From Bromus sterilis (Eukaryota; Streptophyta; Magnoliopsida; Poales; Poaceae), in the NCBI GenBank assembly GCA_950022295.1, contig OX465598.1, positions 305,176,001 to 305,240,000 on the forward strand: a stretch of 64,000 bases of DNA. Direction: 5' to 3'. The notes below the pieces were generated by a model. It searched no databases. It was not told where the DNA came from and saw only the letters and a list, made by a program, of their open reading frames with translations. Both the position numbers and the translations under genes were made by a program. Of this stretch, positions 44,860-55,299 are shown in pieces; the first letter of the stretch is position 1, and each line of letters starts with the position of its first letter.

Positions 44860-47800
44860 ATGTCTCAAGGAACCCGTGGCCAGGTTGGTCGGAACCAAGG
44901 TCGTGGGAATGACCAGGAGGAAGGCAACCTTCCACCCCCACCCACGATGGCACAGGTTCTGATGGAAGTCGAGAAGAACCGCCGAGACTCTCACCATCTG
45001 TTGGAAGTCATTGCTCGCAACACCACTCAGCAGCGCAATGAGTTGGTGTCCCTGAACGACTTCATCCGACTTCATCCCCTGGTTTTTAGTTACTCCACCG
45101 AGCCCCTTGACGCCGATGACTGGCTTCGCAGCATCGAGAGGAAGCTCCAAGCAGGCCGTGTTGCAACTGGTGAAAAGGTCAGCTATGCCACCTATCACCT
45201 CGAAGGTGCAACTAGCTCTTGGTGGGAGAACTTTCTGAATATGCGTCCCGTTGGACCGCCTGCATCTTGGGAGGAATTCTGCATTTCTTTCCGCGAGCAC
45301 CACATTCCCAAGGGTCTCATGGACCGCAAGCGTGAGGAGTTCTGCAACCTCACCCAAGGCAGAAGGACCGTTGACGAGTTCAGTCGTGAGTTCCACCGAC
45401 TTGCTCGTTATGCTACCGAAGAAGTCTCCACCGACTCCAAGAAACAAGAGAGGTTCCGTCGTGGCCTCAACACTGGACTTCGTCGTGAGCTCAATCTTCA
45501 TGACTTTGCCACCTTCCAGGTCCTTGTCAAGAAGGCCATCAAAGCAGAGGACATGAACACCCCCAACGACTTCCGCAAACACCCTAGGGGTGACAGTTCA
45601 TCCAGTTCTGGCTACCAGAAGCGCAAGATCTGGATCCCAAACAGTATGTTCCGCCAGAACAACCCCCCGAGGCCATCCTATGTGGCGCCTCGTCCACCCA
45701 CCCAGTTCCACCCAGCTCCACCAAACAACACAGCTCCACGTACTGTTTTCGGAGCCTGTTACAAGTGTGGTCAGGCAGGCCACTACTCTCGCGAGTGTCC
45801 CCAAAACCAGATCGAGCACCAGAATGCTCCACCCCGTGCCGGAGGCAACAACAACAGCAATGGTCGTGGCAAGCCACCCCATAAGGTCTACACCACCAAA
45901 CCCGCTCCTCCCGCCACTCGTGGACGTGTGAAGCAGATCGCCGCCGTAGAGACTGACGACACCACTGACGTCATTCTTGGTACGCTCCCAGTCAATTATG
46001 TTCCTACTTCCGTTCTTTTCGACCCAGGAGCATCTCATTCATTCATGTCGGAAAGTTATGCACTTCGTCATGAGTTACCCTTTGTTGAATTGTCCACCCC
46101 AATGATTATTCAAACTCCAGGGTCAAGATGGCAAACTAATAGAGTAAGCCATGGTAATCAAATTGCAATTGAGGGTTTAGTATTCCTTGCTTCACTCATA
46201 GCCCTCAAGTCTTCAGACATTGATGTCATCCTTGGAATGGATTGTCTATCAAGACAGAATGCCTACCTGGATTGCAAAGGCAAATCCGTGAAACTCACCC
46301 ACCCTTCAAGCAAAACAGTCAACTACACCTCGCCCAGAACAAGAACCCAAGTGCATTCCTTGAATGTACTTCCCCTTCCCGAACTTGAATATATTCCGGT
46401 GGTTCGTGACTTCCCGGATGTTTTTCCTGAAGAGCTGCTGGGCATGCCACCCGACAGATGTGTAGAGTTTATAGTGGATCTTGCCCCAGGAACCGCACCA
46501 ATTTCTAGACGCCCATACAAAATGGCCCCACGTGAGTTAGCTGAGCTTAAAACCCAACTGGAAGCTTTGTTGGAGAAAGGCTTCATCCGCCCTTGCTCAT
46601 CGCCATGGGGTAGCCCCGTTCTGTTCGTAACGAAGAAATATGGAACAGAAAGGATGTGCGTAGACTATCGCCCGCTAAATTTAGCGACGATAAAGAACAA
46701 GTACCCACTGCCCAGGATCAATGATCTTTATGATCAACTTGCAGGATCCTCTGTCTTCTCCAAGATGGATTTGAGATTAGGTTATCATCAGATCAAAATC
46801 CGAAACGAGGACATTCCCAAAACGGCTTTTACTACTTGTTATGGTCTTTACGAGTACACCGTCATGTCCTTTGGTTTAACCAATGCCCCCGCCACTTTCT
46901 CATGCATGATGAACTCGATCTTCATGGAGTATTTGGACCAGTTCGTCGTGGTTTACCTCGATGACATCCTTATATACTTGAAGAACGAAGAAGAACATGC
47001 CGAACACTTAAGGCTGGTATTGATGAAACTTAGAGAGCATCGCCTGTATGCTAAATTCCCCAAGTGTGAATTCTGGCTACCAGAAGTGACCTACTTAGGC
47101 CACGTGATTTCTGCAAAAGGCATTGCTGTGAACCCCGAGAGAGTTCAGGCCGTCCTTGACTGGACTCCACCTGAATCGGTTAAGCAAGTTAGGAGTTTTC
47201 TTGGCCTAGCCAGCTATTGCCGCCGCTTCGTCGAGAACTTTTCTAAAGTTGCAAAGCCTCTAACTGAACTCCTCAAGAAAGATAAGAAATTCCTATGGAC
47301 TCCCAAGTGCGAGGAAAGCTTTCAAGAGCTAAAAAGAAGATTGACTTCTGCACGTGTACTTGCACCTCCAGACACCAAAAAGGATTTCGAGATCTATTGT
47401 GATGCATCATGGCAAGGGTTAGGATGCATACTTCTGCAAGATCGACATGTGGTAGCTTATGCTTCACGCCAGTTGCGGCCACATGAAGAGAACTATTCTA
47501 CCCATGACCTTGAACTCGCTGCCGTAGTTCATGCCCTAACAACTTGGCGACATTACCTCCTTGGTAACCGTTGCGAGATTTATTCCGACCACCAAAGCCT
47601 CAAGTATATTTTCACCCAGACAGATCTTAATCTCAGGAAAAGACGCTGGATTGAGTTGATAAAAGATTATGACGTAGTAATTTCTTACACCCCAGGCAAA
47701 GCCAATGTCATGGCAGATGCACTAAGTCGTAAGTCGTATTGTAACAACCTCATGTTACAACAGTATCAACCACTTCTTCATGAGGACTTTCGCAAGCTCA

Positions 47801-49347
47801 ACCTTGAAATTGTTCCTCATGGCTATCTTTCTACCTTGGTGGCGAAACCAACTCTTGAGGATCAAATCATAGTTGCCCAAAGGCGTGCACGAGGTGTTCG
47901 CCGGATCAAGGAGAACATTGCTAGCGGAGTTGCTAAATGTTTCTCCACAGATAGCAAGGGAACGGTATTCTTTGAAAATCGTTTGGTAGTACCTAAGAAT
48001 AGGGAACTAAGGCAACTCATCCTCAAGGAAGCCCATGACACACCCCTCTCGATTCATCCCGGTAGCAAAAAAATGTACCGAGATCTACGCTAGAGATTTT
48101 GGTGGACTAGGATGAAGAGAGACATTGCTCAATTTGTTGCCGAATCAGATGTTTGTCGTCGCATTAAGGCAGAACATCAAAGACCTGCTGGTACACTTCA
48201 ACCTTTGTCTATTCCCGAGTGGAAATGGGACAAAGTCGGTATGGATTTCATCACCGGCTTTCCAAGAACCCAGAAAGGAAGCAATGCCATCTTCGTTGTC
48301 ATAGATAAGCTTTCCAAAGTTGCTCACTTCCTTCCCGTTCGCGAGTCTGTAACTGCTAGCCAGTTAGCGGACTTGTACATCTCTAGAATTGTATCCCTTC
48401 ATGGTGTTCCTTTGGAAATCAATTCTGATCGCGTTAGCCTTTTCACCTCTAGATTTTGGGGAAGCTTTCAGAATGCTATGGGAACTCATCTCTCCTTTAG
48501 TACAGCTTTCCATCCTCAGTCTAGCGATCAAGTCGAAAGGGTTAACCAAATTCTTGAAGACATGCTCAGAGCTTGTGTTATCTCATTCGGAAAGAATTGG
48601 GAGAAGTCTCTTCCATTTGCCGAATTTTCTTATAACAATAGTTTTCAATCTAGTCTGAACATGGCTCCTTTTGAACTCCTCTATGGACGACGATGTCGAA
48701 CACCCTTAAACTGGTCAGAAACCGGTGAAAGACAATTCTTTGGACCGGACATGATCAAGGAAGCAGAAGATCAAGTTCGCATTGTTCGTGATCAATTGAA
48801 AGAAGCCCAGTCTCGTCAGAAGAGCTACTATGATCGTCATCATAGGCAAGAGAGCTACAATTTGGATGAGAAGGCTTACCTTCGGGTTACTCCTCTGAAG
48901 GGAACCCAACGTTTCGGTATCAAAGGCAAGTTGGCCCCACGTTACATCGGACCTTTCCGCATTATTTCTATACGTGGAAAAGTTGCCTACCAACTTGAAC
49001 TACTCCCGCACCTTTCCCGAGTACACGATGTATTCCATGTGTCCCAACTCAGGCGTTGCTTCAAGGACCCTATCCGCGAAGTAGACCATGAAACGCTTGA
49101 TCTACAAGATGACCTTTCTTATCGAGAATACCCCGTTCGTATTCTTGATTCCGCAGAGCGTGTCACTCGTTGTCAGAAGATTAGATTTCTGAAAGTGCAA
49201 TGGTCACACCACTCTGAAAGAGAAGCTACGTGGGAAAGACAAGACCGTCTCACTCCCGAGTACCCCACCTTCCTCCCGCAGACTTCTGAATCTCGGGACG
49301 AGATTCTGTTGAGTGGGGGCGAGTTGTCAGAACCCTCTGTTAGGTAA
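44860..49347 (+). pseudogene. A2 gag-pol polyprotein with one in-frame TAG
   Basis: I place the start at ATG 44860 (MSQGTRGQVGRNQGRG), one base after a CAG acceptor, rather than at the upstream in-frame ATG 44809. Domains: gag, zinc knuckle CYKCGQAGHYSREC (45757-45798), protease (46021-46032), reverse transcriptase with YLDD (46954-46965), RNase H (~47398-47740), integrase with catalytic Asp 48244-48246, Asp 48427-48429 and Glu 48536-48538, and a chromodomain (~49111-49250). Lesions: TAG 48091-48093 between RNase H and the integrase core; the protease active-site triplet reads DPG instead of D[S/T]G; the first Cys of the integrase zinc-finger CxxC is Ser (48145-48147); and SDRG reads SDRV. 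The frame ends inside the 3' LTR. Confidence 0.92.
49311..49324 (+). promoter_or_regulatory. Polypurine tract of A2
   Basis: GAGTGGGGGCGAGT directly before the 3' LTR start TGTCAGAACCC at 49325. Confidence 0.85.
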
Positions 49348-52300
49348 TGTGCTAGGATCAAAGTAACCTTGCATCATGTCAAAATTTTCAAAAGGAATCT
49401 TTGAAATAAACTACAAAATCAAAATGGGAGAAGAAAACCCCCCCCAGATGAATTAATTGAAAAGGCCAGATAAAAATCTTCTCCAAAAATTCAAGTTAGA
49501 TTTTTGAAAAGTCTTATAAATGAGTGTGATCACATATCAAGTGATGTGGGACCCACCCCATGCTCATAGATTTTTCAAATATTCAAACAGTACCTTGGAA
49601 TTAAAGAAATACCCCTATTTGATTTAAAATTCAAATCATTTGAATTTTAAAAATGTTGAAACTTTATGAGTGGCTTTTCTATATTATTATGAAGCCACAT
49701 AAAATTTTTCAGCATTTAATAAAATGCCTAGCTATTTATTTTAGCTCAGCAAAACAAATGTCAGAAAAGAAAAACAGAAAAGAAAGAAGAAACGCTTACC
49801 TGGCGCCCAGGCGAGAGCGGCCCACCCAGCCTAGCCGGCCCATAGGGGCAGCGGGGTCTTCTTCCCGTTCCCGCGCCTCCAAGCTGCTCGGTGGAATGCC
49901 ACCGAGCCAGCCGGGGACGACACGTCGTCGTCGAAGACCTTCCAGGCCGCCCCGTGCCCTCTTCTCGCGTCCTGGAGACGTCTCGCAGCCGCCCCAGTTT
50001 ATTCCCCCCCTCCTCGTCGTCTTCCCCTTCCTCTGTCGCCCGATTCGTCGCCGCCCGAGAAGGACGCCGGAGCACCGTTGAGCCCCCGCGTAGCCATTGA
50101 CGCCGAGAAGCCACAAGACCGTGTCCAAGTTCTTCCTCGTCGTCGTCTTCATCGACCTGCAGAAGGAATCGAGCCCGGAGCCCGCGTAGACGCCGGAATC
50201 GCCATCACAACCTCGCTGGACCCGCAAGCTCACCACCGTCGATTCGTCGTCGTCGCTCCCTTGCAGCCTCCATCGACTGCACCGTTGCACTCCCCGCATC
50301 CCGGTGAGCATTTCCCCTCAAACCACGACCCCGCCCGCCTCCTCTAGCTCTTTCCACCATGAGAGCCATGGCTCCTCGCCGCCGGTGTACTCGCCAGCGA
50401 ACGCCCGTGAAGCAAACGAGCTTGAGAACCTGTCCATCGTCTTCGTCGAGCTCTTCTGGTTCGATCCCGACCAACCCAGCGCCTTCACGAGCCCCCTAGC
50501 TCGATCCCGTTCCAAGCCATGCCTCGGACCGCCCCCGTTCAAGTCGCCGTCGTCGCCTGAAGCCTCCCCGTTGAAGCCCGAGTAGCGCAGACGATGCAGC
50601 TCGTTCCGGGCCATCCTCTGGTGCCCTTGGCGCATCAAATGGTGGCCGGGAGCACTGGATCCGTGCAGCGCCGCCGCGGCTCCAGTCGCCGGCGTTTAGC
50701 CGCCAGCGTGTCAGCCAAAACCTCCCACGTTAATCACCCAACTAATGACCCCTGGGTCACTGACCAGTGGGCCCAGTGGCTTAATTAAGCCACTAGATTA
50801 ATTAACCCCACAGTTTAATAAATCCAGCCACTAACAGGTGGGACCCCCTTGTCAGCCCCCCCCTGACGTCAGCCTGACGCATTAAATCATTTAAATGAAT
50901 TTCCAGAGATTTTTTGAATTAAAGAAATTCCAGAAATTCCAGAAAATACCCCAAACTTTGGAAATTCATAGAAAATTCATATTAACTCCAAATTAGACAA
51001 ATAATATATGAAAAATGATCAGGAGAAAATTATCTTTCCAAATATGCAACTTTCAACTATGTTTGAGTTGAATTTAAATTTGGACCAGTAGCATATGTCA
51101 TTTGGTTTATTTGAATTTAATTCAAATTCAAAATCAACTGATCTTGCAACTTGGACCATGGATTTATGTTATATTTCAACCACACATCAGAGGCTTATCT
51201 TATACATTTGAAGATGTTTCAAAATGATCAAACAATGTCACATGAAACTTGGTTAATTTGAATTCAATTGTGGAGTTTGAATTTGCAATTCAATTTGCAA
51301 TATACTCCATTTAAATGGAATTGCTTCACACATCAAGGCATGTACATCAAGATTCAAACTTCCATCATGTGTTTGTGCATCGTATTTACTTTGCTACTTT
51401 GCTTGTTGTTTGTCGAGTAGAGGTGGAACCGGAGCAGGAGGCTGCCCCCTTCGTTGAAGACCCAGAACCCGAACCTCGTCAGCAAGGCAAGCAAACCCCC
51501 ATTGATCATGTCGATAAAATCCCATTTCCCTCTCATGTCTCGCTTATGCATTGTTTAGGATGATCACCATGATTCGTTTCTACCGCATAGATGAACCCAT
51601 TCCTTTGCATGACCTATCATTTTGTCACAGTAGTAAGCAAACCACAATCCTAGCAAATGTAGGAGTTGATTGATATCATGTGGCCCCTGCAATGTTACTG
51701 CTTATTGCATGCTTAGTATGATACCATGTTGTTACTGTGATGTGAGTCGGGATGGGAATGATCATGTTAATTTTGGTAGAAAAGTGTTGGTGAATCGACC
51801 CTAATACAAGGTGAACGATGAGAGGCTGTGTAGGAGTACACGGTGGGTTGTCTCATTGAACACCGCCCTAGTACGAGTTCTTGTGTGGTGATCCAAGATG
51901 AAGAGTACAACCACACATTGGGCTCACTGACCCCTCTCAACTTACTAACTCATCCCTTTCGATGTCCAGATGTCGCAATAGTTCGGAGTTCTGGTAGGTC
52001 TGTGGCCTGGTTGCTAATTGAGAGAACGGCTCATCCGAGACCGGCTTATGCACCACGCACACATCACTTGGGTCCACTTCGGTAAACCGGCCGGGTTCAC
52101 AATTGTGGTAACCAACCCAAGTAGGCGGCTTTCTCGGACTAGATCGGCTATGAGGTAACAGTTGTGGTGAGCATCCTCGCTGGCACCCCTTGAATGGTGT
52201 CGAGATCAAAAGCGGTAAATGATGATCATGTGTGTGTAGCGTTACACCCCTGCAGGGTTAACAAAACTATTCGAATAGCCGCTTCCGCGGTTATGGACTG

Positions 52301-53409
52301 CTTGGAAAGATTAACTTGATTATTAGATAACTTGAACTGGATACTTCTAAAACACACCAAGATAAGTGTGAGTGCTATGGCGTGCTTTCTCGGGGGAAAG
52401 TCGAGGAAGGCACCATAGTGGTGTAATTGGTTGGAGAAAGTAGTGGACTCGTGTACGCTTCTTACCTTAAAGTCTGGTATTCGTAGTTCAGGATTAGCCA
52501 AGTCAAAGCTGGCACTTCTGCAAGTGAACCCCACCTCCCTTTACCTTGATACATGTGCATGAGTAGTATAGCTCCTATGTAAGTCTTGTTGAGTACGACT
52601 TTGTACTCACGTGTGCTTAATCTATGTTTTAGATGATGCCACTGACCCCGAAGGTGGCTTCTTCATCGAGCTGGACGACTGAAGACCAACTAGTCTAGTC
52701 CCAGTCAGACGACTGGTTCCCTCGTGGAGGGCTTGTGTTTAAATAAGGCTTCTTAAGCCATTTGTTAAACTTGTCTGTACTCAGACATAATTTGCTTCCG
52801 TTTGTGTTGTAATGTTGGATCACATGTTTGTGATCTCTGTTTGCACTCTATAAGAGTTATCAATAAAATTGTACACTTTGTAGAGAATTGCAATGGTACC
52901 TGCTGTTCATACAAGGCATGTATGCTGCGTGTATGTTTATAACATGCATGTCTTTGTATGGGTTTTCGAGACCTTAGTTGTGTTCTGGCTGGCAGTCTTT
53001 CATACACCAAGTGGCCCTTAGATGTGCGCAGCTTGGGGCATCGCGATGCGATTGTTCGAGACTCCGTCTCGTGCACACTTTGTGGTATGATCGAGCCCGC
53101 CCTAGACCCCGACTAAGTGATCGGGCTGGAGTAAGTCTATGTAAGAGTTTTGAGATAGTCGATAGTATGGTTGAGGCGACTTGTCTTTGAATATGGGAGT
53201 TCACCACCCATATCATTAGACTTGTGTGCGGACGATGAGGACCCATCTCAGTTGATCATCTGGCCTGGATGGGATGCCACTCACGTACGATGCTTCCCGA
53301 GAACGTTCTGTGCTTGGCCTTGTCTGCTTAGACAAGTGGGTACGGTTCTCGGCTCTCCATAGGACTATGTCTTAGCTGTACTTGCATACGCTAACCCCGG
53401 GTCCCGACA
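49325..53409 (+). repeat. 3' LTR of A2 (4085 bases)
   Basis: Near-identical partner of 39249-43332, ending GGTCCCGACA and followed by the GCGGA duplication. It holds the micro-exon at 51421-51486 with its GC donor intact, the terminal-exon candidate from 52633, and AATAAA at 52862-52867. Confidence 0.95.
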
Positions 53410-53411
53410 GC

Positions 53412-53580
53412 GGACAACAAGTTCACTTGATCTAGCAAACATATGAGCCACCTTATTAGCACTATGGCTTACATGAACAAAATAAATGGAAATAAAACTA
53501 GACACTGAAGATTTAATATTAGCAATAATTTTCAGTGTTTTTCTCAACTTGTTTTCGCTGCCACTTGATATATACTTAGC
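53412..53580 (-). pseudogene. RNase-H-like (RVT_3 type) fragment in CACTA F
   Basis: On the minus strand the text reads KYISSGSENKLRKTLKIIAN and then FVHVSHSANKVAHMFAR. This matches the C-terminal part of the plant RNase-H-like domain found in LINE-type reverse transcriptases and related host proteins, where an aromatic-V-x-R/H-x-x-N-x-x-A-H motif is typical. The fragment begins in the GCGGA duplication of A2, so the insertion cut it. On the far side (39248 leftwards) stops follow at once. It is too short to have function and was probably captured by the CACTA element. Confidence 0.5.
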
Positions 53581-54234
53581 TTGTACTTGAAGTTGTGGTT
53601 TAATGATGGTGATTTTGTTCTACTTGGATGCACTGGTACCCCCATCATCGAGCGCACGATTGCAATAGTGGCAAGAAGATCATGGCCGTGTGCATCATCG
53701 AGCACACCATGGCAATCAATCCTGATCATCGTTGACGCTATCATCCACGGGTATCTCTCTCGGTTCCCTTTATTCTCTCCTGCATTTGTGATGATAGTTT
53801 GTGTGCTCTGACAGTAAAGGTTAGATTTTGCGTGTTGAATGGATGGCCGTCGTAGTAGAATGATATTGTTGTTTAGCCAGAATGTGTTGAAGTGAAGTTG
53901 CACGACCTGCACTTGTGCCATGCATATTCATATTGTGTCTGTTGTCTTGTATGAATACCTTTTTAACTAGCTCGGCAACAAAAAGCAAGGTACTAGTTGA
54001 AATGTGTTTATCATTCTATAAAGAATTGTACATTACTCCTTTACTCCTTTTTTTTTAATGGAATGTTCATAATATATTGGCTCCAGTTTTTCTAATTCTT
54101 CTCAGCTGATTCATGTAATAGGGAGACCGTGGAAGGCATGTTGTCGTTATGTTAGCCTAGATCTGACTATGGCCGTCCAGTGAGTCCGTCATTTGATTGC
54201 TATCGAAGGAGATCCATGCTGAAGAAGAAAACAC
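53581..54234. other. CACTA F interior, no gene recognised
   Basis: Moderately GC-balanced DNA with short ORFs on both strands (for example 53544-53921 minus) that show no known motif. It may be further captured sequence. Confidence 0.4.
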
Positions 54235-54357
54235 TTGTAGAGCTTGTAACTGTTATTCCCATACTTGTAGAGCTTGTATCTAGTTATTACAATTGTAGAG
54301 CTTGTAAAGTATTGTCTATGTTACAACTTGTATTACGTGTCATTTGTAGAGCTTGTA
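54235..54357 (+). repeat. Four copies of TTGTAGAGCTTGTA
   Basis: The exact 14-mer occurs at 54235-54248, 54265-54278, 54293-54306 and 54344-54357 within CACTA F. The spacers differ, so this is an interspersed short repeat rather than a strict tandem array. Confidence 0.9.
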
Positions 54358-54679
54358 CTGAATCTGGCTATTGTTATTTGAAGTATTATGTGTGTTTTCT
54401 GATTGCCAATATACATACTGGTTATTTTCTTACTGTCAAATTGAAATATGAAGGATCTGAGCCTAATAGCTGGAACCCACTTATCAGAACCTGACAAGTG
54501 GGACCTGTTTGACTACTGGATTCATTTTATAAAAAAGGAATACTAAAACTGCCCAGAAAATTAAAAGGCTGAATTCTTGGGCTTGGCCCGTGTAGCTGAC
54601 CAAAATTGGCAGGAAAAAAAATATATAATGGGCTAAATTAATGGGCTTGGCCCATATAGATATCAAATTGGATCGGGCC

Positions 54680-54926
54680 CACTCTGATCAACGACCACGT
54701 GGCCTGACCAATAAGCCGATGACCAAACCAATTGGTCACAACATCTATGACCTTTGATTTGGTCACAATCATCTATGACCATTTCAGAAAAAAAGGTCAC
54801 AGTGTCCGCTTTGCGACCCTCGGCTTTTGACCAATTGATTTTGGTCACAAAAAGGTCACAAATGAAGAACAGTGACCTTTCAGTGACCAATATGTAGGGT
54901 CATAAGTTAGCATATTTTTTGTAGTG
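54680..54926. repeat. Right subterminal and terminal repeats of CACTA F
   Basis: Dense TTGGTCAC/GTGACC motifs (about ten in 220 bases) lead to the terminal TTTTTTGTAGTG at 54915-54926, followed by the GAT duplication. Confidence 0.88.
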
Positions 54927-54929
54927 GAT

Positions 54930-55280
54930 ATGAGTAATAATGTTGTTACGACATGATCTCTAAGTATATCATTAAATGCTGGGGTCGGTTCAACATCATT
55001 GTTCTGCGAACAATATGTTCTCATTGCTACTGACATCCTTGTTACAAGAACAATGTCCATGATTAAGAAAATGTAATCATCAGTTAGCACATGAGTTGGT
55101 CTTAGAGGCTAAACCAGGAACTCTTGGTGTTTACATTTCCACACATGCAAATGATTTTTCTTCTGAATCTCAGAGTGAGGGTCATTGAAATTATAGCACA
55201 GAATTATAAACATTAATTACGAACATGGATATATATATATAATAATATTTTATTAGTGCCTCTAGGGTATATTTCCAACA
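54930..55280 (-). repeat. G 3' LTR, piece next to G's internal region
   Basis: Ends CCTCTAGGGTATATTTCCA then ACA at 55280, the reverse complement of the BARE/Angela LTR start TGTTGGAAATA. It joins to 33931-34293 across the CACTA insertion. Confidence 0.8.
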
Positions 55281-55295
55281 GTCTCCCACTTGCAC
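55281..55295 (-). promoter_or_regulatory. Polypurine tract of G
   Basis: GTCTCCCACTTGCAC, on the minus strand GTGCAAGTGGGAGAC, immediately before the LTR start. This is the characteristic BARE/Angela motif. Confidence 0.8.
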
Positions 55296-55299
55296 TAGA

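Larger units (their letters stand above)
39249..53409 (+). mobile_element. Nearly intact Ty3/gypsy chromovirus A2 (14.2 kb) with 4.08-kb LTRs
   Basis: LTRs 39249-43332 and 49325-53409 start TGTCAGAACCC and end GGTCCCGACA. The perfect five-base duplication GCGGA flanks the element (39244-39248 and 53410-53414). In order it has a Met-tRNA-type primer binding site, a leader, an extra ORF, gag-pol with a C-terminal chromodomain and a polypurine tract. The LTRs look nearly identical along their length, so insertion into CACTA F was recent. It would be autonomous but for a TAG in pol and a few missense changes. Confidence 0.95.
34294..54926. mobile_element. Non-autonomous CACTA transposon F carrying gene fragments
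   Basis: The left end CACTACAAGAAATATG and the right end, the reverse complement of CACTACAAAAAATATGC, form the terminal inverted repeats. They are flanked by the three-base duplication GAT (34291-34293 and 54927-54929). Both subterminal regions are dense in GGTCA/TGACC repeats on both strands, as expected for transposase binding. Removing A2 (39249-53409 plus one duplication) leaves about 6.5 kb. No transposase ORF is seen, so it depends on another element. It contains a tRNA-like segment, a ~655-base tandem repeat, fragments of at least two host genes and an RNase-H-like fragment. Confidence 0.92.
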
